Positions 1 through 8,406 of a stretch of 64,000 nt of DNA are shown here, piece after piece (within the stretch, counting starts at the first letter, position 1; each line of letters starts with the position of its first letter). A program made the translations under genes and the position numbers. Source of the stretch: Chloroflexota bacterium (GTDB lineage: Bacteria > Chloroflexota > Anaerolineae > Promineifilales > Promineifilaceae); contig JACTMP010000022.1 in NCBI GenBank assembly GCA_014584575.1, positions 124,001 to 188,000 on the forward strand, given 5' to 3'. Below the pieces are notes generated by a model that saw nothing but the letters and a program-made list of their open reading frames with translations, had not been told where the DNA came from and did not search any database.

Positions 1-2
1 GC

Positions 3-851
3 ATTCGCGTCATTGTCACCGGCTCTTCTTCGTTTGAATTGGCCGGGCAAACAGGTGAACCATTGACCGGCCGTAAACGCACTCTGTCTCTTTATCCCAT
101 CGCTCAAGCGGAGCTGTACGCGCCGGGCGCGGTCTACGGGTTGAACCGGCACGAATTACGTCAGAAGTTGCCTGAATTTCTGATATTTGGCAGCTACCCG
201 GACGTGATTCAGTCCGCCACTCAGGCGGAACGGATTGAGGTGGTGACAGAGATTGCCAATTCCTATTTGCTGAAGGATGTGCTGGCTTTTGAACGGGTGC
301 GCCATTCGCGGACGCTGCTGGATTTGTTGCGGCTGCTTGCTTTTCAGGTGGGCAGCGAAGTTTCCTATAGTGAATTGGCGACCAACCTGGGTGTAGACGT
401 GAAGACGGTGCAGCGGTATCTGGATTTGTTGGAGCAGGCGTTTGTGTTGTTCCGGTTAGGTGGTTACGGCCGTAACCTGCGCAAAGAAGTCACCCGCAAA
501 GTGAAGGTTTACTTTTGGGATAACGGCATCCGTAATGCCCTGATTGCCCAGTTTAATCCATTGGAACAACGGAATGATGTGGGCGCGTTGTGGGAGAATT
601 TTTTCTTTGTGGAGCGGCTGAAATACCGCACCTATTTTGGCGTTCCGGCCAATGTCTATTTCTGGCGGACATATGACCAGCAAGAAATTGATATTGTGGA
701 GGAGCGGGAGGGGAAATTGTTTGGGTATGAATGTAAATGGTCAACCCAAAAAACGGTGGCCCCACCCAAAGAGTGGCACAGCAACTACCCGGAAGCAGAG
801 TTTAAGGCCGTGACCCCCGATAACTACCTCGATTTTGTGCTGCCAACTTAA
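3..851 (+). CDS. DUF4143-type AAA ATPase, C-terminal part (5' end outside window)
   Basis: The reading frame is open from base 3, so the start lies before the window; the TTG at 39 is internal. The first residues, VTGSSSFEL, match the end of the AAA core seen in DUF4143 ATPases (sensor-1 strand). The DUF4143 domain follows, with a winged-helix-like stretch (SELATNLGVDVKTVQRYLDLLEQ) and the conserved end KVYFWDNGIRNAL ... GALWENFFFVERLK ... DQQEIDIVEE ... GYECKW. That last part has the D/E...ECK layout of a PD-(D/E)xK-like fold. These proteins are common and poorly understood; some accompany defence or mobile loci. Walker A and B lie upstream and cannot be checked. Confidence 0.88.
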   Translation: MRVIVTGSSSFELAGQTGEPLTGRKRTLSLYPIAQAELYAPGAVYGLNRHELRQKLPEFLIFGSYPDVIQSATQAERIEVVTEIANSYLLKDVLAFERVRHSRTLLDLLRLLAFQVGSEVSYSELATNLGVDVKTVQRYLDLLEQAFVLFRLGGYGRNLRKEVTRKVKVYFWDNGIRNALIAQFNPLEQRNDVGALWENFFFVERLKYRTYFGVPANVYFWRTYDQQEIDIVEEREGKLFGYECKWSTQKTVAPPKEWHSNYPEAEFKAVTPDNYLDFVLPT

Positions 852-935
852 TGGATACACAAACTAGACGGATGAGACGAATGTTCACGGATGACTGCAA
901 AAAATCCGTGTTCATCCGTCCAATCCGTGTATCTA
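850..935. repeat. Intergenic dyad between convergent genes
   Basis: GATACAC near 854 pairs with GTGTATC near 927. Inside, GTTCACGGAT faces ATCCGTGTTCATCCGTC around a short A-rich loop. It sits between the converging ATPase and peptidase genes and could act as a bidirectional terminator. It is made of repeated CGGATGA/CGTGTTCATCC words, like other word-repeat hairpins in the window. Confidence 0.55.
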
Positions 936-939
936 TGTC

Positions 940-2100
940 TTAAAACTCGCGCAATAGAGCAACGTGGCCGCGCAGGCTTTCGTCCATTTTGGACAGGCTA
1001 ATGCTTTCGTCTACCACGTGTGCCTGGTTTTCTTCGCTGGCGGCGTAGCCGAGCATGGTCAGGTTGTAGGGCACAAAGTGACGGCCGTCCGTCGCAAATT
1101 GGTAGCGTGTAAAGGGCACTTCATGGCCGACGGCCGTGCCCAAAATCTGCTGGACACGCACCGCTTTGGCGTCGTCCGGCGCGGTGTAGAAGCCGAAGAT
1201 GGGCGCGTCGGAATCGGCAAAGGGGGTGTTGGGGGCGCACCAGGCATCGCTGATGTCGTGCGGCCACGCGCCCGCCAATTGGTGGACGAAGGTTTGCAAG
1301 CTGTTGATGCTTTCCACGGCCGTGCGGAAATCCAGCAGCACCCGCGCCCAGGCCGGGGTCACATTCGTGCTTTTGGTGTCCACTTCGATGATGGTGGGGG
1401 CCACGGTCGTGGGGCCAAGAATAGGGTGGCTTTTGAGTTGGGTTTGGGCCGTTTCCAGCTTTTGCAGGAAAGCGGCTAAGGCATAGTTCGGGTTTTGTGC
1501 TTTTTCGGGCACACTGGCATGGACGGAACGGCCGTGAAAGGTGAGCCACATCTGGATAATACCCCGGTGCCCCAGGGCGATCTGGTTATCGGACGGCTCA
1601 CCCAAGACCACCAAATCCACCGGATAATCGGCATGTTTCACCCAAAATTCCGCGCCCGCGCCGCCAATCTCCTCCTGCACCACACCCGTAAAAACAACAT
1701 CACGGCGCGGCCGTTCCCCCGCCCGCAGCAGGGCAGCCATGCTGTACACCTGCACCGCCAGCGGCCCTTTGATGTCACATGCGCCCCGGCCAATGAGACG
1801 GCCGTCCCGAATTTCCCCACTGTACGGCGGCACACTCCACAGGCTCGGTTCGCCGGGGTCCACATGATCCAGGTGGGTGTTGAGGACGATTGCGCCCAGG
1901 GAGGGGTCGGTGCCGCGGATACGGCCGTTGACGTTCCCTATCTCGTCAATCCACACCTCATCAAAACCCAACTTCCGGCACTCGGCCGCCACCACCTCAG
2001 CAATGGCCGCCTCTTCAAATGACATGCTCGGCGTCTGAATCAACCGCCGCGCAAAATCCACACAATCCGCCAGCAAAACGTCCCAATCTAAATTCATCAT
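940..2100 (-). CDS. M20-family metallopeptidase/deacylase (ArgE/DapE/YgeY-like)
   Basis: A 386-residue zinc hydrolase of the M20 family, which cleaves amide bonds of small N-acyl amino acids or peptides in the cytoplasm. Metal and catalytic motifs are in order: LNTHLDHVD (first metal His and catalytic Asp), GRGACDIKGPLA (bridging Asp), VVQEEIGGAG (catalytic Glu-Glu), VLGEPSDN (metal Glu), then the dimerisation domain starting at RGIIQMWLTFHGRSVHAS and the C-terminal TDGRHF. The ATG at 2100 is preferred to the one at 2115 because AAAGGG lies just upstream of it. The overall pattern is closest to YgeY-type hydrolases. The substrate cannot be told from sequence, and no neighbour points to a pathway. 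Confidence 0.9.
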   Translation of the reverse strand: MMNLDWDVLLADCVDFARRLIQTPSMSFEEAAIAEVVAAECRKLGFDEVWIDEIGNVNGRIRGTDPSLGAIVLNTHLDHVDPGEPSLWSVPPYSGEIRDGRLIGRGACDIKGPLAVQVYSMAALLRAGERPRRDVVFTGVVQEEIGGAGAEFWVKHADYPVDLVVLGEPSDNQIALGHRGIIQMWLTFHGRSVHASVPEKAQNPNYALAAFLQKLETAQTQLKSHPILGPTTVAPTIIEVDTKSTNVTPAWARVLLDFRTAVESINSLQTFVHQLAGAWPHDISDAWCAPNTPFADSDAPIFGFYTAPDDAKAVRVQQILGTAVGHEVPFTRYQFATDGRHFVPYNLTMLGYAASEENQAHVVDESISLSKMDESLRGHVALLREF

Positions 2101-2151
2101 TTTCCCTTTGGTCAAGCGATAAGAATTGGTTAATTGACCTGCGATCTCTTT

Positions 2152-2427
2152 TTAGGCTGGCTGCAACTGGTGATCCAAAGGGGCAGAAAGCAACAACCAT
2201 TTGCTAAAGTGTTCGATCATGAGCCCAGTCACAACAGCTTCATTGTCCAGGGCAAAACCGATATAGGCATAATCGTCCACATCATCCCAAACACTGGGTA
2301 CAGGTTCTCCCGTGAAATAAATGGTCAAGGAGTCCGCCTTCTGATTATAGTTCACCCAAAGCTGATCAGGGTCAATCGCCTGAGGAAAATAACGCTGCAC
2401 AGATTCAGGTATGGTTATCGTTGCCAT
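2152..2427 (-). CDS. DUF2283-like small protein
   Basis: 91 residues. The core (YNQKADSLTIYFTGEPVPSVWDDVDDYAYIGFALDNEAVVTGLMIEHFSKWL) follows the DUF2283 pattern: a strand with a D-x-L-x-I-x-F motif, then a D...V-G-I-E/H-F-S element. DUF2283 proteins often sit beside small toxin-like genes and are suspected antitoxins. Here the ATG lies inside the end of the upstream gene (13-bp overlap), with AAGGGGA about 8 bases before it, so the two are translationally coupled. The antitoxin role is inference from context. Confidence 0.72.
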   Translation of the reverse strand: MATITIPESVQRYFPQAIDPDQLWVNYNQKADSLTIYFTGEPVPSVWDDVDDYAYIGFALDNEAVVTGLMIEHFSKWLLLSAPLDHQLQPA

Positions 2428-2672
2428 AAGAGAAGTTCCCCTTCTTTTAATCGTTTAACCCGGTAGGCGGTAACAACTTCGTTCTGTTCTACAACTACTT
2501 TAATCAGCCAACGTTGTGGTCGGCGTTGGTAGGTGCGGTAATAAACAAGCCGCATAATATCCACTTCATCTTGTGTAATGTAATCCGGTGTCCTGATAGT
2601 CTGGGCTATCTCCTGTACGTCCGACATATCGGGATGTTCAACGAAGATGTGAAACCAATAGCACTCTTCCAT
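2415..2672 (-). CDS. Small BECR/RelE-like nuclease-fold protein, probably 5'-truncated by an in-frame stop
   Basis: 85 residues from the ATG at 2672. The sequence (EECYWFHIFVEHPDM ... TPDYITQDEVDIMRLVYYRTYQRRPQRWLIKVVVEQNEVVTAYRVKRLKEGELL) has the H-I-x-x-x-H-P, Y-R...R and V-x-T-A-Y layout of phage barnase/EndoU/ColE5/RelE-like (PBECR) nucleases. The same frame continues upstream to an ATG at 2726 encoding MAAYLFTVTDPQGREI, broken only by a TGA at 2678-2676 (CGA to TGA would restore Arg). A TATAAT lies about 9 bases before that upstream ATG. The gene may be a degraded toxin, a read error, or initiated at 2672. It overlaps the DUF2283 gene, so a toxin/antitoxin-like pair is plausible. Confidence 0.6.
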   Translation of the reverse strand: MEECYWFHIFVEHPDMSDVQEIAQTIRTPDYITQDEVDIMRLVYYRTYQRRPQRWLIKVVVEQNEVVTAYRVKRLKEGELLLWQR

Positions 2673-2763
2673 CAGTCATATCTCACGCCCTTGAGGATCA
2701 GTGACGGTAAAAAGATAAGCTGCCATGCCAAAAGATTATAACATTAAATGTTCATTCTTGTTC

Positions 2764-4011
2764 TCAGGCCTGACGGCCGTCGCCCCCGTCCGCCACCAAC
2801 TCCGGCAGCAAGTTTGCCAGCAGCAGCGTGGACAGCGCCGTTTCCTGGGCGCTGGCGCTGTGGTTGATCACAATCGGGCGGGGCGCATCTTGCACCAGAT
2901 GTTCGGCCACTTCCAGCCGGCGCACCGCCAACTGATATTGTAACACCGCCTGATTATCTTTGTAGGAACGGCCGAGTCGGTGCAAGGCTCGCGCTTCGTT
3001 CTCAGCCGACTTCAACTTGGCCCGCCCCTCGGCTTCGATTTCCAGCCGGATTTTTTCCGCTTCCGCCTCCCGTTTTTGCAGCATCTCGGCCACATCCTCG
3101 CGTGCTTTGTTGATCGCTTCCTGCACGGCAATCAACCGGGCGTCGCGCTCCTTACGCGCCCGCTCAATCTCTAGCAGCAGAGCGTCATTACGCCGTTTGC
3201 GAATCAGTTCCCACTCCTTTTCATAGGCTGCCAGTTCTTTGGCGACCTTCTCACGGGTGGAGAGATTGTCCTGGTACTGCTGCGGCAGTTGCACATCTGG
3301 GATGTTGGCGCCGGTGATGCGCACACCGTAGGCGCTCAACTGCCGGTTCAACGATTCCTGCATGTCGCCCACGTCGCTGCCGCGCAAGTCATAGGCGTTG
3401 GCCGTTTCCACCTGGCGGCTGCGGCGGCGGATGGCGTCTTGCGCGGCGCTGCTGAGCACCATGTCGAAGTTGCTGGCGCCAATGCGCCGCACAAATTTTA
3501 CCGGCTCTTCAATGCGGAACTTGAGGAAAAACTCAATCGAGCGCAGCGGCACGTTCTCTTTGGTGGGGCAGGCCAGCACCGGCGCGGTGTATGGGATTTC
3601 CGTGGAGGTGTCTACAATAAATTCCACCTTGTCCCAGGGCCACCACAAAAATTTGCGTCCTGGCCCAATAGTGCCAATGATTTTGCCCCACTTGGAGATG
3701 ACGCCGGTGGTGCCCTGCTCAATCTCCACGCGGGCGCTGCGCCACCAGACGATGCCGCCAATACCGGCAATAAAGACGCCGCTGACAATCGCCAGCATCA
3801 GGGCAAATGAGGCGCTCAGTCGCCAGAAGAGCCAGAAGTTGGTCACGGCCGTGTAAAAGGCAAAGCCGATCAAAAATGGCCCCCACATCTGCCGCCGGTC
3901 TTTGGGAATCACCACCGGCACCAACGCCCCCTTGTCACCGCTGCGCAACATGCGCTGCACACTATCCCAGGTCGTTACCACCTCTTTAATGCGTGAAAAA
4001 TTCCTTGCCAT
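2764..4011 (-). CDS. SPFH/Band 7 membrane protein
   Basis: 415 residues. Two hydrophobic segments near residues 35-90 (FLIGFAFYTAVTNFWLFW and ALMLAIVSGVFIAGIGGIVWW) are followed by an SPFH domain (VEIEQGTTGVISKWGKIIGTIGPGRKFL ... VPLRSIEFFLKFRIEEPVKFVRRIG) and a long charged coiled coil rich in Lys/Glu/Arg (about 255-375). Such proteins form membrane cages that organise proteases or lipid domains. The ATG at 4011 is chosen because GGAG stands 8 bases upstream; the longer frame reads through a palindromic repeat. The gene follows another SPFH gene after 28 bases, so the two probably form a hetero-oligomer like HflK/HflC or prohibitin pairs. That pairing is inference. Confidence 0.85.
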   Translation of the reverse strand: MARNFSRIKEVVTTWDSVQRMLRSGDKGALVPVVIPKDRRQMWGPFLIGFAFYTAVTNFWLFWRLSASFALMLAIVSGVFIAGIGGIVWWRSARVEIEQGTTGVISKWGKIIGTIGPGRKFLWWPWDKVEFIVDTSTEIPYTAPVLACPTKENVPLRSIEFFLKFRIEEPVKFVRRIGASNFDMVLSSAAQDAIRRRSRQVETANAYDLRGSDVGDMQESLNRQLSAYGVRITGANIPDVQLPQQYQDNLSTREKVAKELAAYEKEWELIRKRRNDALLLEIERARKERDARLIAVQEAINKAREDVAEMLQKREAEAEKIRLEIEAEGRAKLKSAENEARALHRLGRSYKDNQAVLQYQLAVRRLEVAEHLVQDAPRPIVINHSASAQETALSTLLLANLLPELVADGGDGRQA

Positions 4012-4027
4012 TGCCTGTTCTCCGTTT

Positions 4028-4048
4028 GTAGTAGGCGATTTATCGCCT
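4028..4048. repeat. GTAGTAGGCGATTTATCGCC palindromic repeat, copy 1
   Basis: A 5' tail (GTAGTA) precedes the palindrome GGCGATTTATCGCC. Related copies occur at 5659, 12315 and 57720, always at gene edges. It lies in the 28-base gap between the two SPFH genes. Confidence 0.7.
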
Positions 4049-5641
4049 CTCTTTCTTTGTACTTTCCACCAAAACCGCCTGCGCCAGTTCCGGGTCATCC
4101 AGCTTGGGATCAATCTCATTGACGCTCATCAACTGCTCGCTGTCTTCCACCAGGTCGTCAAGCTGGCTCATACGTTCCTTGATGCGCTTCATAATCTGGT
4201 CGGCGCGGGATTGGATGGCGCGAATGTCTTCGGCCGTGTAGAGCGGTTTTTCCTCCACGCCCAGCATCTCGCGGGCGACGGCCATAAAGTCAATATGGTT
4301 TTCAGCGGCCGCGCCCACATTCACCAGTTTGGGCAGACGGCTGCCCACAGCCTCCACTCTGTCCAGCACCTCTTGTTTATAGCGGTATTCCAGAATTTCC
4401 GGGTAATAGGCGCTGTTCACCGTGCGGATGTCTAACGCCTGCGCTTCCAGCAGGGCAGCGTTGGCTTTGGCCTCACTTTCCGCCTCTATCAGTAGCTGAC
4501 GGGCGTAGGCGTTGGCCTTGTTCACCGCCTTCTCGTGGGCGGTGTCAATTTGCGCCTGATAGGTGGCAATATCGGCCCGAATTTCCGAGAGCGTCTGGCG
4601 CAGTTGGGCCAGTTCCCGGTTCAGGTCGCCTTCGTCCTGGCTTTTGCGCAGATTCAATTCGTACTGGTAGGTGTATGCTTCTTTGGCCACCTTCACCACT
4701 TCGGCGGCGGCCAGGTCCATGCGGTACTCCTGGCTGGATGGTTCGGCGTGGGTGATATTGGCGTTTACAAAACGGACAGCGGGTGTGAATTGCCGGTTGA
4801 GGGTGTCTAACACCGATTGCGTGCTTTCGCCCACCAGATCATAGATGTCGGCGGCGCGCTGTTCGTAAATGAGGGCGCGTGTCACTTCGCTGATGGCATG
4901 GTGCAGCTTTTCGGAAAAGCCATTGACGCCGCCCAACCGGAAGATGAACTCTTGTGGGTCTTCAATGCGGAATTGCAGGAACAGGTCTACGGAGGCGTTG
5001 ACCCGGCCTGAGGTGGGCGCTTCGCGGATGGGGGCGTTATAAGGATATTCTTTGGTGACGTTGACAATGTAGCTGACTTTGCGCCGCCAACTTTTGGGGC
5101 CAATGCCCAGGTATTTTTTGCCGGGGTCGGCCACTTCTTCCAGTTTGCCAAAGCGGGTGATGAGCGCCTGGCAGCCATCGGGCACCATGACCACCCGGCT
5201 GCGGATGATGATGAAGGCGGTCAGGATGATGAGTAGCAGCCAGTAATGGAAGCCAAAGAAGATGCTGGGGCCGGCCGATGCGCCAGCCAGTTCAAAGATG
5301 AGATTGGTCGCCCGGCTGAGCAGCAGGCCAAAGCCGCCGATGATAGCCAGGACGAAGGGGATGAGCAGGTAAACGAGGGTGCTTGACCCTTTGGGGATGA
5401 CCACCGGGGAAATGATGTTGGTGTAGCTCTGGGTGGCCGGGTCTTCTTTGGGGAAGCTGCGGTTGAGGACTTCGGCGGCGCTTTCCAGGGTGACGACCAT
5501 TTGCGAGATTTGGGTATCGGCCGTGTCCCCCCGCTGGCGCGCCGAAAGAAAGTCCTGCGCGTCTACCTTGAACTGCTCAAATTGTTCCGACTGCACGATA
5601 GTGGCCGCGCTGCGAACGAGATTTTGGATGTTACTGGTCAT
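4040..5641 (-). CDS. SPFH/Band 7 membrane protein (larger partner)
   Basis: 533 residues. N-terminal soluble region, two hydrophobic segments at about 88-150 (LVYLLIPFVLAIIGGFGLLL and IFFGFHYWLLLIILTAFIII), then an SPFH domain (MVPDGCQALITRFGKLEEVADPGKKYLGIGPKSW ... NASVDLFLQFRIEDPQEFIFRLG). A long coiled coil runs from about 295 to 400 and the tail is acidic. AGGAGAGG lies 5 bases before the ATG, a strong ribosome site. The following gene is a second SPFH protein in the same direction with a parallel domain layout, implying ancient duplication and a two-component membrane scaffold. No NfeD-type protease partner is seen next to it. Confidence 0.87.
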   Translation of the reverse strand: MTSNIQNLVRSAATIVQSEQFEQFKVDAQDFLSARQRGDTADTQISQMVVTLESAAEVLNRSFPKEDPATQSYTNIISPVVIPKGSSTLVYLLIPFVLAIIGGFGLLLSRATNLIFELAGASAGPSIFFGFHYWLLLIILTAFIIIRSRVVMVPDGCQALITRFGKLEEVADPGKKYLGIGPKSWRRKVSYIVNVTKEYPYNAPIREAPTSGRVNASVDLFLQFRIEDPQEFIFRLGGVNGFSEKLHHAISEVTRALIYEQRAADIYDLVGESTQSVLDTLNRQFTPAVRFVNANITHAEPSSQEYRMDLAAAEVVKVAKEAYTYQYELNLRKSQDEGDLNRELAQLRQTLSEIRADIATYQAQIDTAHEKAVNKANAYARQLLIEAESEAKANAALLEAQALDIRTVNSAYYPEILEYRYKQEVLDRVEAVGSRLPKLVNVGAAAENHIDFMAVAREMLGVEEKPLYTAEDIRAIQSRADQIMKRIKERMSQLDDLVEDSEQLMSVNEIDPKLDDPELAQAVLVESTKKERR

Positions 5642-5658
5642 ATACCTCTCCTGTGTGA

Positions 5659-5683
5659 AGGCGATAAATCGCCTACTACGAAC
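5659..5683. repeat. GTAGTAGGCGATTTATCGCC palindromic repeat, copy 2
   Basis: AGGCGATAAATCGCCTACTACGAAC lies upstream of the larger SPFH gene, in opposite orientation to copy 1, so the repeat flanks that gene on both sides. Confidence 0.7.
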
Positions 5684-5749
5684 CTATTCTAATTGACCAC
5701 AAAGAGCGATACCGGCGGTTTGATAACCGTTAGCCCTCTTTACTGTCAA

Positions 5750-6439
5750 TCAGGGGAGAGGATGAACCATGATTTTGGGGTGGGTTTGATGCCCATTATA
5801 CGCCATTTGCCGAAACTGGGTTGCAACGGCCGTGACCGCCCCCAACCGGTATGCCCCATAAGCCGCCACTTCCCGCACAAAGGACAGCGTTTGGGTGAAG
5901 GGGCTGATCCAGCGGATGGTGCGGGTGGGGGAGGAGTACGCTTCCATGCCCAACTTGTCGGCGATGGCTAAGGCGCGGCGCATGTGGTAGGGAGTGCTGA
6001 CGATGAGGAAACTGTCCAGCCCGTTCTCAGCGGCGACGGCCTGAGCATTTGCTAGATTTTGTTGGGTGTTGGTGGAAGTGATTTCGATGAGGATGGCCTG
6101 GGCGGGTATGCCCCGCGCCAGGGCGTAGTTGCGCCCCACTTCGGCCTCGGCCAGTTCGTCCCGGTGGCCGACGCCGCCGGTGAAGATGATGTGCTGCACA
6201 TGACCATCCTGGTACAGGCGGATGGCGTGGTTAATACGTTCGCGGAAAACGGGCGACGGCCGTTCGCCGTACACCGCTGCCCCCAACACAATCGCCGCAT
6301 CCGCCGGGCGCGTCTCGTCCCGTAAACTGAACCTGTACACGTCGAGGGCAATGCCGATGAGGACGGCCGTTGCCAGCACCCCAAAGAGAACAGTCAACCG
6401 TTTGATCCATGTTGCCATACCGGGAAGATACTGCGTCAT
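5750..6439 (-). CDS. YdcF/SanA/ElyC-family (DUF218) protein
   Basis: 229 residues. One N-terminal membrane segment (LTVLFGVLATAVLIGIALDVY) is followed by a DUF218 domain: AIVLGAAVYGERPSPVFRERI, IIFTGGVGHRDELAEAEVGR, TSTNTQQNLANA and FLIVSTPYHMRRAL. Members of this family work at the envelope (vancomycin sensitivity, elongation-linked peptidoglycan steps) and bind nucleotides through the G-G-x-x and S-x-N-T motifs. The ATG at 6439 is picked; an in-frame ATG at 6418 is also possible and neither has a clear ribosome site. The biochemical role of this copy is unknown. Confidence 0.83.
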   Translation of the reverse strand: MTQYLPGMATWIKRLTVLFGVLATAVLIGIALDVYRFSLRDETRPADAAIVLGAAVYGERPSPVFRERINHAIRLYQDGHVQHIIFTGGVGHRDELAEAEVGRNYALARGIPAQAILIEITSTNTQQNLANAQAVAAENGLDSFLIVSTPYHMRRALAIADKLGMEAYSSPTRTIRWISPFTQTLSFVREVAAYGAYRLGAVTAVATQFRQMAYNGHQTHPKIMVHPLP

Positions 6440-6546
6440 CGGCAAAATTGGCTATTCTTTCATGGGTGGTTCATTCAAGGGGAGTACGGCCGTAACCCAA
6501 CTTCCAAAACTTTTCCTCCTGGGCCATCGTACAAAAAACCGACTCT

Positions 6547-6903
6547 CTAATCCGCCCCAAGCGGCAAATCGAGATGCTCATCTATCCATTCCTTCACTAA
6601 GGCGCTCATGGATTTTTGAGAGGCAAGCGCCTCTGCATGGAGGACGCCTTTCATAAAGGGGTCAAGATGTATCGTGAGAGAATCTGTGTTTTCCCGGCTA
6701 ACAGGAATAAATGGCTCAAAATAGGTTGCTGGATAGAGGTAATCTTCGCCGGAGCCGTCAATGATGCGCAGCATGTCCCCATCATTTTCCTGGGGGGGGG
6801 CCACCTTATAAACTTTCCCAACCACCAGATGAGGTGAGAAATCATTTGCCCCATCGTCGGCAAATAAGGTTTGATTTTGAATACAACGCACGTACTTGTT
6901 CAT
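6547..6903 (-). CDS. Hypothetical protein with C-terminal ribbon-helix-helix-like segment
   Basis: 118 residues. The N-terminal part (MNKYVRCIQNQTLF ... LVVGKVYKVAPPQENDGDMLRIIDGSGEDYLYPATYFEPF) is a small beta-rich domain often seen as a stand-alone protein. The C-terminal 45 residues (LTIHLDPFMKGVLHAEALASQKSMSALVKEWIDEHLDL) look like a CopG-type strand-helix-helix. The start overlaps the upstream stop as ATGA with GGCAGG before it, so it is coupled to the tiny gene upstream. The function is unknown; a small toxin/antitoxin-like or regulatory pair is one possibility. Confidence 0.65.
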   Translation of the reverse strand: MNKYVRCIQNQTLFADDGANDFSPHLVVGKVYKVAPPQENDGDMLRIIDGSGEDYLYPATYFEPFIPVSRENTDSLTIHLDPFMKGVLHAEALASQKSMSALVKEWIDEHLDLPLGAD

Positions 6904-7028
6904 GCCTGCCTCTTTATATTCCGTTTGACCTTTTCCATTCTTTTGCCAATGCCATGGGCTTCATACCAATGGATTTCGGCCAGCCAGATTTCCCCATTTT
7001 CATACCTGACCAGCCCCTCTACGACCAC
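6900..7028 (-). CDS. Very short hypothetical protein (about 42 residues), possibly 5'-truncated
   Basis: The frame ends VRYENGEIWLAEIHWYEAHGIGKRMEKVKRNIKRQA, a motif (HWYEAHGIGK-x-x-x-K-x-K-R) met in small uncharacterised proteins that accompany the gene just downstream. There is no ATG in frame. A GTG at 7028 is the only sensible start and lies 10 bases inside the end of the upstream enolase-like gene. The motif sits so close to that gene's stop that the original N-terminus may have been lost. The stop overlaps the next ATG as ATGA, which supports real translation. Confidence 0.5.
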   Translation of the reverse strand: MVVEGLVRYENGEIWLAEIHWYEAHGIGKRMEKVKRNIKRQA

Positions 7029-8320
7029 AACCGATCCCAACTGCGTTCGCTGTCCCAGTGGGGGGTGGGGGCGAAGTAGTCGGGGTCTTCGGGTAGGAGG
7101 TGGGCGCGGATGGTTTCTTCGTTGAGCGTGAAACCGAGTCCCGGTGTTTCCGGCACGGCGATATAGCCATCTTGAATGAGCGGTTTGGGCAGGCCATCTA
7201 CAAAATCCCCCCAAAACGGCACGTCGGTGAAGTGGTGTTCCAGGGCGATGAAGTTTTCGGTGGCGGCCGCACAGTGGACACTCGCTAATGTGCTGATGGG
7301 TGTACCGGCCATGTGCAGGGCCATACTCACCCCATACTGTTGCGCCAGGTCGCCAATCTTTTTGGTTTCCAAAATGCCGCCGCTGGTCGCCAGGTCGGGG
7401 TGGATGACGTTGACGGCGTTTGCTCGCAGCAGGGGCAGGAAGCCTTCTTTGAGGTAGATGTCTTCGCCGGTGCAGACCGGGGTGTACAGCGCCCGTTCCA
7501 ACTGCACCCATTGGTCGGTATATTGCCAGGGAACCATGTCTTCCAGCCAGGCCAGATTAAACGGCTCTAATGCCTGCCCCAAGCGCAGGCAATCATCCAG
7601 ACCGATGTGCCCGAAGTGGTCAATGGCTAACGGGACTTCGTCGCCAATAACGGTGCGTACATCGGCCACATAGTCGCACAGCAGCCGGATGCCTTTGTCC
7701 GTCAGGCGGACGTGGGTGAAGGGGTGCATGGTGTAGCGCCAATCAGGGGGGCTGCCGGGCTGTATTTCGCCGGGCAGCATCCCTTTGGGCCAGGAAAGCG
7801 CGCCGGGTATGTTGATGAGCGATTCAATGCCCACGTCCATTTTGAGCATGGTGAAGCCGCGCTGTAAACGCCCGGCCAGTTTGTGCCCCATCGCTTCGCC
7901 GGTCGGTTCGTTGGGGGTGTCGCTGTAGAGGCGGATGTGGCTGCGGAATTTGCCGCCGGCCAGCATGTAGGCGGGTACGCCATACGCTTTGCCGGCCAGA
8001 TCCATGAGGGCCATTTCCACCGCACAGACGCCGCCTCCCTGACGGCCGTGATGCCCAAACTGCTTGATCTTGCGGAACAATTTATCCACGTCGCATGGGT
8101 TTTCGCCCAACAGGCGGTTTTTGAGCATTAGCGCGTATGTCTTGCTGGCCCCATCCCGCACTTCGCCGTAGCCGCTGAGACCCTGGTTGGTATCCAGGCG
8201 AATGATGGTAAAACGCCAGCCACCCCAGCCGACGGTGGCGGTGCGCATGTCGGTAATTTTCAGGTCAGACGGCCGTGAGGCCGTGTTGATATGGTCTTCC
8301 GGTTTAGGTTGCGTAGTCAT
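7019..8320 (-). CDS. Enolase-superfamily (mandelate racemase/muconate-lactonising-like) enzyme, probable sugar-acid dehydratase
   Basis: 433 residues. The N-terminal capping domain (GGWRFTIIRLDTNQGLSGYGEVRDG ... CAVEMALMDLAGKAYGVPAYMLAGGK) is followed by the barrel, with the strand-2 lysine in FTMLKMDVG, metal ligands in LAIDHFGH (Asp), AWLEDMVPW (Glu) and VCTGEDIY (Glu), then NVIHPDLATSGGI and the His-bearing strand SMALHMAG. The second lysine of the usual KxK is Asp here, so the racemase type is unlikely and a dehydratase is more likely. The ATG at 8320 is used because the frame before it has only a weak TTG. Next upstream is an RraA-type gene in the same direction, suggesting an acid-sugar catabolic pair. 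Confidence 0.85.
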   Translation of the reverse strand: MTTQPKPEDHINTASRPSDLKITDMRTATVGWGGWRFTIIRLDTNQGLSGYGEVRDGASKTYALMLKNRLLGENPCDVDKLFRKIKQFGHHGRQGGGVCAVEMALMDLAGKAYGVPAYMLAGGKFRSHIRLYSDTPNEPTGEAMGHKLAGRLQRGFTMLKMDVGIESLINIPGALSWPKGMLPGEIQPGSPPDWRYTMHPFTHVRLTDKGIRLLCDYVADVRTVIGDEVPLAIDHFGHIGLDDCLRLGQALEPFNLAWLEDMVPWQYTDQWVQLERALYTPVCTGEDIYLKEGFLPLLRANAVNVIHPDLATSGGILETKKIGDLAQQYGVSMALHMAGTPISTLASVHCAAATENFIALEHHFTDVPFWGDFVDGLPKPLIQDGYIAVPETPGLGFTLNEETIRAHLLPEDPDYFAPTPHWDSERSWDRLWS

Positions 8321-8406
8321 AGATTTCTTTTTTATCAAAGATTTCGCAGATTACGCAGATGAAAAAATCGGTGAAATCTGCGTTTACATTGAGTCTGCCT
8401 GAAATT

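Noticed and set aside
964..1479. Plus-strand frame opposite the M20 peptidase, and similar antisense frames over other genes
   Set aside because: Mirror frames of G+C-rich coding DNA with no family motifs and no ribosome sites.
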